This document shows, in pieces, positions 13,801 to 26,785 of a stretch of 64,000 nt of DNA. Source of the stretch: Monarcha castaneiventris obscurior. Taxonomy: Eukaryota; Chordata; Aves; Passeriformes; Monarchidae. The stretch spans positions 6,088,001 through 6,152,000 of the forward strand of contig JAMPIT010000437.1 of assembly GCA_026261815.1 (NCBI GenBank), written 5' to 3'. A program made the translations under genes and the position numbers. The notes beneath the pieces were generated by a model. The model was not told where the DNA came from. It did no database searches and saw only the letters and a list, made by a program, of their open reading frames with translations. Positions within the stretch are counted from its first letter, which is position 1, and every line of letters starts with the position of its first letter.

Positions 13801-16800
13801 AAGTGTGTTTGGAAAATGACATGGCCAATACTCAATCTTTGAACACTGTATTATGTGGATGACTTTTAAGATTCAACCTTTCAAGTTCATGTCTGTTAGT
13901 ATGAAAATATTTTTTTGTTTAAATGCATATAGAACATTGATATTACATTTTTACCACCCTTTTCTATTTTGATCTTACTATTGACAGGGTTTTCCATCTT
14001 TGCCTCACAATCATATATTCTTCATTCTCCATAAGAAGAATCTGGTGAACTTTAAACAGAGGCCTGAGGGAGAATATGTCTTTTCCAGTTGTTACTGCAT
14101 TTGACTGGATTAATATTTTCTTCCTTTTTCTTCCTCCCCCCTCTCATTTTTCATTTACTGTTGTGACTTTATAACACATAATGAAAACTGAAATTAACTT
14201 AATATTTTAAAACATAGTTAGTATTTTTCATGTTGCAGACAACAGGCACCACATCTTGTCCTGATAGTTGTATTTCCAGCCATAATAACTCTTATTTAAT
14301 CTTTAAATGAAACATCCCTACACAGGATTTGTTATTATTCATTTATACATTAGTATTGAGGAAACAACTCTCCTGGAATTTGGTGAGATCCAAATTGAAT
14401 TCTTAACTTTGCCACAGACTTCCAGATTGTTCATGGGAATTTGTTAAGTTTGTATGCCTGAGTCCTTTGATGATATAAATATTACACAATTGCAATAGTT
14501 ATTGTTCTATTGTTATTTCTGTCAGAGCACTCAAAACCCCAAACAAGAGATTACATTTTTAACTTCCCTGCAGTCTTTTGACAAACCTTTTGTCTCCAGC
14601 TGAATACAGAGAGCTTGGTTGTTTGACAGATGCATAAGCACAGTTGGGTATTTTTCATGGTTGGTTCAGCAGTATTATATTGATAGACTAGGTGGCATTT
14701 AATGATAATTTTAGTCTTGGGGTGGAGGGATGAACTCAAAGAATTCTTTTGGTCCTTTCCTGTCCGATGCCTATTTATGTCTAAAGTAACCTATCACAGG
14801 CTTTGTTAATGTTCAATGAAAGAGGAAGATGTAGCAGCCAAAAACCTTCAGCTTATTTTCCTACAGTCTCCACAAGGATACAGTTTAGAGAGAAAAGAAT
14901 GTATAACCTAATGTTTTGCCTAAGATGTGATGTCTGCTTTCCAGATTATCAAAATGTCAGTGGTATATTTTCCAGTCTGTTTTCTCTATCTAATTAAGTT
15001 TCCTGTCTCCCTGTCATGCTCCTACCCCCCACTACCATTTGTGTTCACCTCCCTCTCAAAGGTACCAAAGGAACAGGCCAGTTTTCCTCCTGCTGTGAAG
15101 TTAAAAAACTCAAGATAGTGTTAAATTGACATGGACTGTGTTGCTCTGCCAATCTCTGAAATGTCATTGCCCGGGCAGCCTGCTGGGCTCAGTTCAGCAC
15201 CACGGTGCCAAGACTGTTAATAAAAAAGAATAAAGGTTAATGAAGGAGGGAGGAGAATGGGGGATGTGTTATTATCCGAAATCAAGTTTTCTGCTTTCTA
15301 TCTGTGAGATTTGCTCAAGGCCCAGGGTTTTGATTTTTAATTCTTTATTTTTCCCCTTGGCAGTGTTTTTATTTAGTTCATAGGGTAAATCACTGTGGAT
15401 TCATGGGATCTACTCCAGTATCTCGCTTTCAGCATGGTGTCCTTGGTTTCTCTAATAGTCCTTGAAGTTATGAGTGGGTTATCCTCATCTGGCTCTGAGT
15501 AATTGAAAGGCAGAAAGTGATGTCTTTTTTGGCCCTAGAGGTCCCTTTTTCAAGAAGCAAAAAGCTGAGCATGCCCAGGGCCCTGCTCTGTTAGTGGAGA
15601 TGCTTCTTGTCCTCCCAGTGTAAAGTGTTCCCTGTGCACTGGCTCTGCATCGCTGTGTGTTTGTGGTGTGAGGGTCTTGTCATAACAGGGTTACTTCTCT
15701 GGTAATGCTGGGTGGTTGTTCAATTTTTTTACCTGCTGAGCTCCATCCGAAGGCTCTGGTGCTGTGAACAGCCTGTGTGAAGTGTAGGGGCTGACTGGAA
15801 GATAAAGAAAAGGTGAAGACCATTAGACACACGTTTTTTTCTCCTGTCTACCAGTGCACAGTAGCTCTGTTTCACCTCTAACACAGCAGGATGCTGCTCC
15901 CACCATCTGTTACTGATCCTCTCCCTCCTGCCATGCCCTTGCGAGTTATCAGATCTGGTGCTTGTGTATTTCTTCCCACACCACTCCTAGCTCAAATGCA
16001 ATTCTTTCATACAAATACTCACCCTCTGTACTCTATGATGTGATGCTCTGAGCTTAGACTGCAGCTGGTTCTCTCTTCTGCCTGGTGCCCCTGATAGTGA
16101 CCCGATCTTTCTGCTCACAGGAAGCAAATCTGCCCTTACTGTCCACCTTCTATATCTGCTTTTGTCACTGCAGTCACAGCTGGCTTGTCACTACCAAAAA
16201 AAGTGCACATATTAGGAGTTTTTTGGATCTGTTCATCCCAAGCCCATGAATTTGGTTTATATAGTGACTTTACAGTATTAGGATATTGCTGGCACACAAC
16301 TGTGTAACTTTCAACTGCAGCTGAGATGGAGGCAGTTAAGTGTCTGTCCTAGGGTGAATTTTTATTTTTAGAATTATGAAAAATAACTTACTTTACAAAC
16401 ATAAGGATCTGTCTTACCTCCCATTCCACCTTTCTTTAGTAACCCCCTGAAAAGCAGACAGGGAGGCTGACAGAAAAATTCTCCACAGCAGCAAATAACA
16501 GGTTGGCATCTGACAGCTAGAAAATGTTCTTAGCTGTAAGTAATAGTTATAGTAGTGGAGAAGTCTGAAAAAGTCCACTTTCTTATTTGTTGAGAAGCTG
16601 GTCCCAGCTTAGGTGATTGCTGTAGTTATTGCTTTTCCTCCTTCTACTGTAAACTGCTTTGGCAACTATTTTTTTACTGCTTTTAAAAAAAATTTAAAAA
16701 GTGATATCACAATAGAAACAGTCAAAATTTGTCTGAGACCAGGATAAAAATGCATAAATAGATGTACATATAAATACATCGGTGCAGGGACTCACCCATC

Positions 16801-17880
16801 AGTGTATCCATACAGACACACAGATTTACCTGTAAATATGCATTATATAGTGATCAAAAAGACCAGATCTTGTTTGTCAAGGTTTATTAAACTGGAAGCC
16901 CCCAAAGTTAAAAACAAGAGTTGTCAGAACTGGAACAAACTTAATTTCCCAGAATTTGCTGCTCTAGGATGTTATCCTTTGTCACTTGAAAAATGACAGA
17001 CATTTACAGTAGCTGCTACCTGTTTATCAAATGAGTGGGAGGGTGGTGGGAGGAAAGGAGGTTATTTTTTTGCAATCCTCCCTTGCCATCAGTACATCAA
17101 TGATGGAGAAAGTAAATCTATATTTTAAAGAAATAAAACAATGCACCTTGCCTGAAGAGTAGAGGAAATTTTTTTGCTGTTTGTTTTTTGTTTTGGGTTT
17201 TTTGTTAAATTAAATTCTTCCTACTTGGGCAAAATACCAAAGCAAAGTTCATATTCAGCAGTTACAGGCGTTCTCCAGCTCTCAGTTAAGTCAGTGGAAA
17301 TCCTCCCATTGACAATCCCTGTGCATTGCACAGTGCTGGAGGCAGAATTCACAATGAGAGGGAAAACCTAATCTAAGTGTTATATGCAGATACACCCTAG
17401 TGTTGCATAAAATGATTTTGTAGAGTGTTATACGATGTAGTAAAAATGTATGACAGTAAAATATAACTAGGGCTACTATATAGCAACACCACAGAAATAA
17501 AATAGTTTAGAGCAGAATAAAGGAAATAAAACCAGATACTATTGACAAGAAAGTAGAATATTGTGGCGAGAAGAAGACCATGCTAAGCTGAGTTTTTTGT
17601 TGAGAATAATTGAATATACAGCTTTATATTTTCACTTATAAAGGGCAATGTTTTAGAGCCCCTTTCAAAGAACTGCACTAGTGAGACTAACTCAAAGGAA
17701 CTTTGAAACAGAAGAGCAAAACTCCCTTGAAGGCAGGGAGCAAGAGCTCTAATTTGCTTTGGAGAAGCTGAAGGAACACGATTCATGCACAGATCCCTCC
17801 CATTCCCTTAATTTTTGTAGAGATTTTTCACAGGCTGCTCAGAAGGTGACTCCCTGGGGCACACTTTTCCAGCCCCCATT
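10823..17880. other. Long unique non-coding stretch
   Basis: About 7 kb without any gene or repeat family that I recognise. The sequence is AT-rich and unique, with small pyrimidine tracts (for example near 14.1 kb and 17.2 kb). The longest ORFs (10906-11361 minus, 11431-11793 plus) are overlapping openings on opposite strands with no domain. A tiny minus-strand exon-like unit at 16418-16446 is treated as a finding. Confidence 0.55.
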
Positions 17881-18010
17881 ATCAGCTCGAGTGGGTCGAA
17901 CGCTGGCACTGCTTAGTGACGGGTAATTTGTCAAAGATGGGAGCGCGGCTGCTCGGGCGTGTGCTGATGAGTGTGTACAGATACCACATCCTGCGTGCCA
18001 GATCAGGCGT
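17881..18010. promoter_or_regulatory. CpG cluster, possible regulatory element
   Basis: Around ten CpG dinucleotides fall within about 130 bases (ctcgag, gtcgaacg, gacggg, gcgcgg, ctcgggcg, tgcgtg, ggcgtt), whereas the surrounding kilobases have very few. Words such as 'gggtaatttgtcaaag' sit inside it. The retained CpGs and clean sequence suggest an unmethylated regulatory element, an enhancer or a minor promoter, but no exon start, TATA box or transcript is evident. The functional call is inference. Confidence 0.35.
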
Positions 18011-21000
18011 TTAATTGTTCTGATTGTGCTCTTATAAACTCCTTACAGCCTGTTCAATAGTTGTTACCCTCATTTACATAAACACTAGAAGTTTGCTCGT
18101 GCTGATGCCATGTCCTGATTGCCGCTTCTCAGCTGAAAAATTAAAGGCAGGAGGAAAGATTCCCTTCTCCTTCCCAGAGGCCCATCCATGGGGAAATTGC
18201 TTTCTACAGAGGCTGTTATGTTCTGTCAGGCCTGAAAAAGGGCCATATACATGGCCCTGGGTCACCTATACAGGGTATGAGACAATGAGGCTTATGGATC
18301 AGAGCCATGTTTCACCTGATTTTCATTTTTTTACTCTAACCCTTTTGAGGGAGGTGATGAGAGAGGGGATCATGTCTCTCTGGTTTTTGATGAGGGACAA
18401 ACTCAGTTTGAGGCATATTTTTAAAATAGGTTCTGCTTCCTTTATTATATCTGTTTAGAACAGCAAAGAGAAATTATGTTCCACTGATGTTCAGTGCCTC
18501 TAATTGTAATTAACTTTCTGACAGTGAACAACTGACTTTGTACTTATAATTAAAGGAAAAGTTTGCTAGTTCAGCTGCCTGTTGTTCATGAACTTGACTG
18601 AATTGGCATTTAGAATAAGAGGCATCATAAGGAAAAGGCATCTCTTCTACTTAGAGGAAATAAATCTTGATTTCTTTTAAATATTATTTAAATTAGAGCC
18701 TTCTGGCCATATCCATCCCTGCTCTCATTCTAAACAGTAGTTTCAAAAGATGAGTGAATGACTATAGTTCCTTGTTTTTATGAACTGTTGTTAAAAACCC
18801 ATGAGTTTTCTTTATAGAATTGGTGTCTTTTGAAGCTACTCATGAATTGCCTCTTTTTTTTCCCTGGGTTATAGGAATCACTGAATTAATCCAGAAAATC
18901 AGAATCCACATCCATTTCTACCATCATTGCTGGGTTTGCTTAAGTTTAATACTTTCCTTGTCAGCTTCTTTTGTCTACTTCAATATGATTTTTATTTACT
19001 CTGTAGCAGCAAATACCCAGAACACCTATATTTGATTGAAACTTTACCATCTGTGATCTTCATATGTGTGGGACGTGTCTGGTAAATCAAAGTGTAACAC
19101 TTTCCTGTTTTGCTGTGGCTGCAGATGGGAATTCCTTTTTGATGAGCAGTTGATTTTCTCAAGGTGCTGTAGGATCATAGCACTGCAAGGTGGACTTGGT
19201 GTCCTCCAAATATATACCCCTGACTCAAGGCAGCTTTCCTTGAGGTTTTTTCCCCTACGTTTTGAAGAGAACTGATCTTATGAAAAGTTTTGTAAGGAAT
19301 TTCCTGAAATTTATCCCAGTTACAATCCAATATCTATTACTTCACTGGCAAGAAAGAGAGATTCCTAGAAAACCCGCTGTGTCTCTTTTTTTATGTGAGG
19401 CTAAAGGTCAAGAGCAAAATGGCTTTTGTTGTGTGGGATGTGTGTGTGGGGAGGGTGGATCTGAGCTGCCTCTGGGTGTGCAGAGGCTGGAACCAGAACT
19501 GTGGGAAAACCCCGTGCACAGATACTGGGGCTGACTGCACGTGGGCCAGGATGGGTACAGATACCAACAATCCACCCAGCATTTATCCCACACTGTTTCT
19601 GCTCTTTTTGCACATCAGTGGGCACAGATTACTGCTCTTATGGATGTTACTATATTAACTGAGAGCAGACCATATCCTAGTGCCTTGTGGCAGAATTCTG
19701 TGCCTGGGATTGTCAACCCAAAGCTGGAGCTGGGAACGATGCTTCTTTAGGCAGGATTGGCAATGATTTTGGAGAATTTAGGTGAATATTCACTTTCTGC
19801 TGCTTGTTGGGGTATGGTTCACCAGATGAGTCAATGGAGGTGTTTCCACCCTAACTTCTGTGGAGTTTTGCTTTACTGTCCTTGATTGTAATATTAAAAT
19901 TGTATAATCATTTTGGTGAATGTTTTACTATGTAGGTATTACTGAGACCTGTTACTGAGGAAAAAGTAAGGAAAGCATAAGGAATTTTGAGAGACTCAAA
20001 GCATTCCAAATGTTCTCAGAATCTATTAAAAAATGTCATTAGCAAAGGGAAGGTGTAGTGGTCTTCCTCCCAGAAAACACACGGCAGTGCAGGAGATCTA
20101 TGGTGCTCATGGGGTTCAAAAGCAAAAAATGAATGCCTTCAGGTGCCTGTGGATATCTGCAAGAAAAAAAAGCTCCTTACCCTCCACTGAGACGCAGGTG
20201 AAAGGACCAGGATGCTGAGATCACAGGCTGTATAATCAGCACCTTCAATATAAGAACCTTTACAGATCCTTTGATGGTGCTATAGAATGAACATCTGTCA
20301 TATCAAATATACATGTTCTTGGGCAGGGAAGGGAGTCTGATCTGGTAAAAAGTACAAGTTTCAATTCAGAAATCCAAATTTTGCATTTTAAAGCGCCAGT
20401 TGATTTTCAAGTGTTCTGTGGGATTTGACATAGGATTTTATTAGGCTAGCACAATTATCCTGGAACCACTTATGGACATCACTGACAAATACGGCCCTTA
20501 GGAGTGTGATTAGGAGAAGACACTCAATGTTCCTCAAGTGTTGTCTTTAGTAGTACTTGAGCAACTGACATTGCAGAGTAATAAGACATCATCTCCAGAC
20601 TGCCAAGAATTAGCCAAGTAATTATGTCTTGAGCTCTAGTTCTGTACAAATATTTAGGGTCTTTTGCAGTGCAGTCACATTTGAGGTTGTGAGGGATGTT
20701 CCATGACTGTAACTGCACAGGGATGGGTTTATTTACATGGGATTTTTCAGGCAGATGTTGGAGCACTTCACCAGGCAGAGGTGTTGTTTGCTTGGTTGTT
20801 GTGCCAAGCTGGCCAGGAGCCTTGTGGCTGCAGCAGAGCAGTTTTGAGTTCAAGATAATGCACTCTGCCTCTCCACAGGCCTTATGAGCTCAGGCTCTGT
20901 GCCCCGCTAACAGGGCTCAGCTCTGGAGCCCAGCTGGATGGGAGGGTGAGGAATTTACATCAGACACCATGTGGACTTACCCAGTATGTCTTTCTCTTCC

Positions 21001-21369
21001 CCATGGCCTGATCCAAATCCCAGTGAAATGAAAAGATGATTCCCCATTTATTTCATTAGCCTTGCAATCAGAACATGGTAGAAGAAGGAACTCACCAGGA
21101 CTAGAGTACACTGCTGCCAGGCATTCACACTACTGAGCTTAGGATGTTTGTCCTTACTGTGGCACGCTTCTCTGATATTTTCTTCCTTGATAAATACTTT
21201 ATTTTTCCTGTAATTACAGCAGCTACAATTATCACTCCAAGTATTTTGCCCATGATTAATTTTAATCTGTTTTAACATTCTCGTCTACAAATGGTTAATA
21301 TATTCTGAATGTGCAACCAGTTTTTACCACATCTAAAATGGCAGAAATCATCTCAGAGTCACTGTTACT
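18011..21369. other. Unique non-coding sequence, nothing recognised
   Basis: No gene or repeat family is recognised. A GC-richer patch at about 19.4-19.6 kb is open in several frames on both strands, which reflects composition and not coding. The plus ORF at 18024-18458 (144 codons) has no recognisable domain. Confidence 0.55.
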
Positions 21370-21452
21370 AAAAATAATAATAATAATGATAATAATAATA
21401 AAAATAAATAACAAAAATAATAGTAGTAATAATAATAATAATAATATTAATA
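21370..21452. repeat. (AAT)n microsatellite, imperfect
   Basis: Imperfect AAT trinucleotide repeats run for about 80 bases, interrupted by gat, aaaat, acaaaaat and tagtagt variants. A minus-strand ORF across it with a poly-Leu/Ile stretch is simply the translated repeat. The interruptions suggest an old, partly stabilised array. Confidence 0.93.
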
Positions 21453-22199
21453 GGCAGCCAAGGCAGAGGTAAAGAAGAGAATATGTGAACTTAGTGCTCA
21501 TCCATGAAGGAATAGTGGCAACAGGAGCTTAGTTTCCTGTCATTGGAGAGTCAATATGAAGATTCACATAAAACAACAGAGAACTGAGGAGGATTCATTC
21601 AATTTGGACTAAGCCAAAAGCACAGAGTCATAATTTTGCTTTACACAAGCCCCTCAATTTGTACATTATCAAGATCTGAGACTGACTTTTACAGGACATT
21701 AACATGGAATAGGGGGCAATTTGGGCTGTTTGACTTATTTAACACATTTTCTGAATATACCTACACATTTCATTATAAACTCTTCTGGTAACTTTAGTAG
21801 CTTGATATCCTACTTTAGTAGAAGGATAACGAAAAGTGTGTCAGGACAGTGAACAGCCAAAAAAATTACATCCAAACTTCTAGAAGGTTCACCTTATATT
21901 ATTCTATCCATCTTGTTTTATGGCTGAGGCTGATGGGGGTTAACAACACGATTATTTTGCTTTAAGCATTTAATTTTGAAAATCTTATTGATAAGAAGGA
22001 TGTGCCCTGTGTTGTCTTGCTAGTTACAAACATAATTGAAATCATAATAACCTAGGCCAAGGTGCTCTGAGCCTCACGTTTAGGCAGAACTGGCACTGGT
22101 GACGTCCCTTGCAGGGCACGTTTGGTCCAGCAGCACAAGGCTGCAGCTCATCCCATGGTGATTTCCAGTTATCCCAGCCTAACTCAAAAAAAACCCTGG
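21453..22199. other. Unique AT-rich sequence, nothing recognised
   Basis: No feature is recognised here beyond ordinary non-coding sequence. Confidence 0.55.
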
Positions 22200-22600
22200 A
22201 AGGGATATCACAGTGCTAAACATGGGAGTCAACCAGTGCTCTGAATCAAGAGCACCGTGACAAACTCTTGCCTGGAGTTAATGTTTACGGCTGGTTTTAT
22301 AAGCTGCTGGAAAGCAGGACGTATTGCTACACCCTGAAATATAATGGTGCCTGTGACTGCTGGTATAATAAACTGCAGAGCCTCCTCCCAACCTTTTGGA
22401 TTAAGTAATAAAAAGAAAATGATTAAGAGGGAAATTCCATCATTTATCTTTTGTTGAATAAAACACTTTTTTTTCCATCCCGACTCGCTAACAGCGACAG
22501 CCATGACAATGAATGATTTGGCTTCACCCAAAATGATGGATAATCCTGCTGGAAGAGCATGACAATGATAGACAGACATCTTCTGAAGGAAAAGGTAATA
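22200..22600. other. Possible conserved non-coding element
   Basis: A dense block without repeat signatures. It combines AT-rich homeodomain-like words such as 'ggattaagtaataaa' and 'gaaaatgattaag' with retained CpGs in the segment 'cgactcgctaacagcgacag', followed by 'ccatgacaatgaatgatt'. Overlapping minus-strand ORFs of 116 and 64 codons have no recognisable domain. The texture resembles developmental enhancer elements conserved among vertebrates, but this is judged by eye without any alignment. Confidence 0.27.
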
Positions 22601-25004
22601 GAAAAGACTGACACTTTGATAGGCACCATGATGAACAAGCCCTCGGGGGCTGTGCGTTAATAGGTTAATAGAAGTGTTCTAGCTCTCCCAGCACCTTCTA
22701 TCTCTGTGCTCCTTTTAGAGCTCCTTCAGCAGCAAAATAACACTAGGAACAGAGGACAGATGCACTTTGTAATTCACCAATGTGCTTTCTTGTGTATTAC
22801 TTAATGCTGTGGTGAAACACAGAATTAAACCTCTTCCTTAAGTGAGGTGCAGTGAGAGCCCACTCTGCTCAAACCTCATTAGAGCTTTACTTTTACCTCT
22901 TCCATCTCTCAGACACTTCTTGCAGGTAATACAATGTCCTAAGGATAGTGCACATGTTGAATTTAGTCACCTGGAAAATATATTGTTGGAGCCCAGCTGA
23001 AGTTGATGGTGGGCCGTGACATGGACTAAACCTGAATTTAGCCCAAATAGTTTTGTTGAAATCAACAAAATATGTGCCTGATTTCTTGGTCAGCTGCCAA
23101 CAGAAATATTTGAATATTTGAATATTATGAAAATATGAGGTAAGATTTATTCAAATTATTTGTAATTTCCTACAGCTTTTCTATTTATTCCCAATTTATT
23201 CCTTATAAAACTACATTTTTTTCTAATAACACTAAATAATACTTATCAATATGTATTTCATTACTTATTGTACGTTTGTTGTCTTTTTCCTTATTAATGA
23301 CTATTTAAATAGGTTAGGACTTTGCAAGCCCCACCGCCTTGTCCTAGCAATTAAGCTAACATATACTCTACAAGTTTTTATATCTTTTGCATTATGGAGT
23401 GTTTTGGTATTAACTAAGAGTTTCTTGCTCAGTGTTTGAAACCAGCTGCAAGAACAGGTGTTGACATGAATGGTTTGTACAATGGACTTGAACAATTTTA
23501 CAGTAAAGTTATCTGTATAAGTCAGACTAACATGAGAAGAGTAAGGTAAGTAAATGAGTAATGAGGTAAATAAACAGAAGAAATATAGTGTCAATAAGCA
23601 TGCTTTACAACTAAAGGAGTTTAAGCCAATATATTTCAGAGCAAAAGAATGTGATGCACAGTTGGCAAAGTCTCTCTGAGACTATAATGAAGAGTCATAA
23701 TGATATACTTGTCTGTGTTAGTACTAAGAAATAATGTATGGTTCACTCTGTGGGATGGTGGAGGACAGATCAGCTCCCTGACATGCTGCATTAACTTGGA
23801 TGTACAAAATCCTTCTCTGTACTTATCTTTTCCCTTGCTTATTTATTTTTAATGCTCCTAGACATGGATTGTCAATAAGTCTGCCCACACATGCCACATT
23901 TCTGTATAACCTTAAAAGGATTCATGTAATCCAAGTAAGCTTGGGGGGTGTATTTCGTAAACACATGACAAATGCCTTTATTGATAGACTTGTAGTCTGG
24001 CTTCAGGACACAGCTGATATAAAATGTATAGTACACATAGAAAAGAATGCTTTAATTAGTATATTTAAACTTTTTATTTGAATGCAAATAAGTTTACCTC
24101 AACTACAAGTTTTTGCGTTAACTTTCTCATTTAAGTGTTTTCATTAAGTGTATCTATTACTTTCTCTTCGCCTACAGGAGTATTTGTGATCTTCTGTAGG
24201 ACGTAACAGGGGTGTTATGCTGTTATTTAAAACAGCACAGAGTTACTACATCAAGTGTAACCCCAGATTTAGTGCAGGCCAAGCTATTTTACATCACTCT
24301 CAGGCATTACTGGGCCTTCTAGTACATGACTGCAGGCTGCTAAGTAGGAGCATTGTGAAGCAATTTCATAGGATGGAACAAAATCCTTTACAATTACAAA
24401 TCCCATTACCCTGCTGGCCTTCGACCTGACCCCTCTACACCAAGCCACAGGTTATAGGTATGTTTAAACTAAGTCAAAACAATGTCAGAGCAGAATGTTT
24501 CACAGCACAAAGCGTGTCCTGGTGTAGAGAATGTGAGGACACACTACAGACCAGGAAGGGGGGGCTAAACTGCCCTCTGTGCTTTTGGAATTTACTCAGG
24601 TCCCAGACAATGGGGAGGAAGCACACAGTGGATGTGACGTTCAATCTGTTTTATTTCTTCTCACAGGACATTGCATATTTTTTAATCTGTGATTCTTATT
24701 AATTAATCAGTAGTTCCTGTGGATGGTACCACAATTAACAGCCTCTGCTCCAGGGAGCTTACAAAAGTAGCACACCATAAACAGAACACAAAACAAAGTG
24801 ACAGGCAGTTACAGTGATTGCAAGAAGGTGATCCAGAACTGAGCCTCATGGGTATCATCCCTGCCTCATTTTCTGTCTAGCAATGAGCTGGTTAATGCTA
24901 TCTTTCACTTGTAGAACCTAAAAATGCTCATGTCGAGGGGCTATGCAAGTTTGTGTTATATTCTATTAACAAATGGTCCATGAAAAAGATTGGACATAAA
25001 TCCT
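22601..25004. other. Unique non-coding sequence, nothing recognised
   Basis: No gene or repeat family is recognised. A local tandem 'aatatttg' octamer (about three copies near 23105-23127) is the only patterned piece. Confidence 0.55.
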
Positions 25005-25085
25005 TCTGGAGCAAGTCACCAGATGGTTTTGTACCTTGGTTTTCCCATCTGTAAAATCAAAAGAATGATTTCCTGTGTTTCCTTT
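25005..25085 (+). mobile_element. MIR SINE fragment
   Basis: The segment 'gcaagtcacc' followed by 'ttggttttcccatctgtaaaat' and an A-rich continuation matches the 3' half of MIR SINEs (canonical 'caagtcacttaacc...cagtttcccatctgtaaaatg'). MIR and L2 fragments predate the amniote radiation and survive as scattered short copies in birds. It is highly diverged, so its ends are approximate. Confidence 0.7.
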
Positions 25086-25877
25086 TTAAAATGCCTGAAA
25101 GATGCACAAAAGTGGAGGTGCTACACTTCTGGAGTGTCAGCACGGATGCCCTGGTACACAGGTCACTGCTGTGGCACACAGGAAATGAAGAAAAATTTGA
25201 TTTCAGCTCATTGCCTTTTCAGCATGTGCTGGCAGTGACAGGGCCATCACAGTCCCTGTCTCACTGTCAGGGGAAGGAAATGGAGGGGCTGAACCAGCTC
25301 TGTGATTTACTGCTGACAGAAACGTGGAGCTTTGACGTACTTCTGGCTTTATGCAGATATTCAGTGCTATGGTGAATTACCCATGTACACTTCAATTGCA
25401 GACTGATTTAGAGCTTATGCTTTTTGTGTTATTTTTAGCCTAAAAGGTTCATGACTGGGACTTGTAGCTGTAAAGACAATTCAAGTAATAATAGTAATGA
25501 GCTGTAGATATCTGTGTTTTTACAGCACACTGGCTGCACAACCCATTGGTACTTGAAAACAAAAACGCTTTTGAAATAAAACCCACTACACCTTTAGTCC
25601 AGCAAAATTCCCAGATCACAGATTGTCCATTTCTTTCATTTTTAGTATGCTCTCAATGTCAATTACCTTTTTAGTTTACTGTTCTTTCCCCCAGAAAAAC
25701 AGCGTTGACATTAAGCTGTGTTCTAGAAGAACAAGCTGATCTGAATGTTAAATTAATACATATATATGCATGCACATATATCTCTATTTTAACTGCGAGG
25801 CACATATTTCAAATGTATCAGAAGGTTTTGTCATTTACGTATGAAAATTAATTCATAAATCTTTTTTGTATTTACAG
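25086..25877. other. Unique AT-rich sequence, nothing recognised
   Basis: No feature is recognised apart from a short TATA/TGCA-rich alternating patch near 25755-25785. Confidence 0.5.
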
Positions 25878-25948
25878 CAACCCTGACAGAGTTTATCAAA
25901 AATGAGCTGCCTTACGGAACTATCAATGGATTAATAAAAAGAATCTGA
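25878..25948 (+). other. Candidate terminal exon with stop codon
   Basis: A strong acceptor ('aatcttttttgtatttacag') precedes a short opening whose residues include LTEFIKNELPYGTINGLIKR before a TGA at 25946-25948. Entry is with two bases completing a codon. The other two frames stop early (after two codons in one and nine in the other). The composition is protein-like but I do not recognise the protein, and no polyadenylation signal or partner exon is obvious downstream. It could be an alternative last exon, a remnant, or chance. Confidence 0.2.
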
Positions 25949-26690
25949 TCTAATATTCATGACACAGGAGACAAATGTAAACGGTCAGGCAACTTCATCT
26001 TTTTATTCTTGGAGAAATGTTGTTTTTTTCATAACTTTTCCTTGTAGATTTTGTTTTCTCATTTCATAACTGCTTTAACAAAAGAACTGTGCCATCAATT
26101 TTGCTATATTGCATTATTCATGTGGAGGTAATACACACCAAATTCAATGCACAAAGGAAAGAAATACAAAAGAATGTTCTATATTATTATTCATATAAAC
26201 CCAAGAAAACTTTCAAAATCATGCTGCCCTGTTATATTTACGACCCAATAATATTCTTCAACTGTGTAGTTCTTAATGTCCAAACATGTCTTTCTACCCT
26301 ATTGCTCACAGGAAATCTTGGTATCTGTTTGTTTATCCTGATTACCTTTACAACTTGATTTTGCTCTGAGACCCAAGCAGCCAATAACTAATTCGGGGAA
26401 AGGATCATTCTTACACTCAGGTCTGTGACCTGAGCTGCTGATTGTAATGGAAGCTATTAGCCTATCATAGAGGAATGTGAAAATGAAATGTAATTTTTAG
26501 GAGAGTGATTGCACTCGTGCTGGACTCTCAAGATTCTTTTTGAAGGCCATTTTTGTGCTGATGGTATTAACTTTGGGGTGATCTTGGAATGAGGTTTCCC
26601 TAGCTTGTCCCCAGAAGCAGGCCTGTCTGAGCCAAAGATTCTGGTCAGCTTCTTGCCCTTATTTACCTATCAGCAGCTCCTTTCCTGCTG
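25949..26690. other. Unique AT-rich sequence, nothing recognised
   Basis: No gene, RNA or repeat is recognised here. Confidence 0.5.
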
Positions 26691-26785
26691 GGACGTGGTT
26701 TAGTGCTAAACCCAGCAGTGCTGGGTTAATGATTGGACTCAATGATCTTAAAAGCCTTTTCCAACTTAACCTTTCTTATTCCAAC
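26691..26785 (+). mobile_element. CR1-like 3' tail, diverged
   Basis: The run 'gtggtttagtgctaaac', 'cagtgctgggttaatgattgg', 'ctcaatgatcttaaaagcc', 'ttttccaactt' matches a 3' tail widespread in birds (canonical '...ggttggacttgatgatcttagaggtcttttccaacc'). It is shared by some CR1 subfamilies and by SINEs that borrow a CR1 tail, so the exact family is not decided. The terminal ATTCTATG-type repeat is decayed to 'ctttcttattcc'. The orientation is plus. Confidence 0.75.

Noticed and set aside
21295..21501. Minus-strand ORF with a poly-Leu/Ile stretch resembling a membrane helix
   Set aside because: It is the (AAT)n microsatellite read in one frame.
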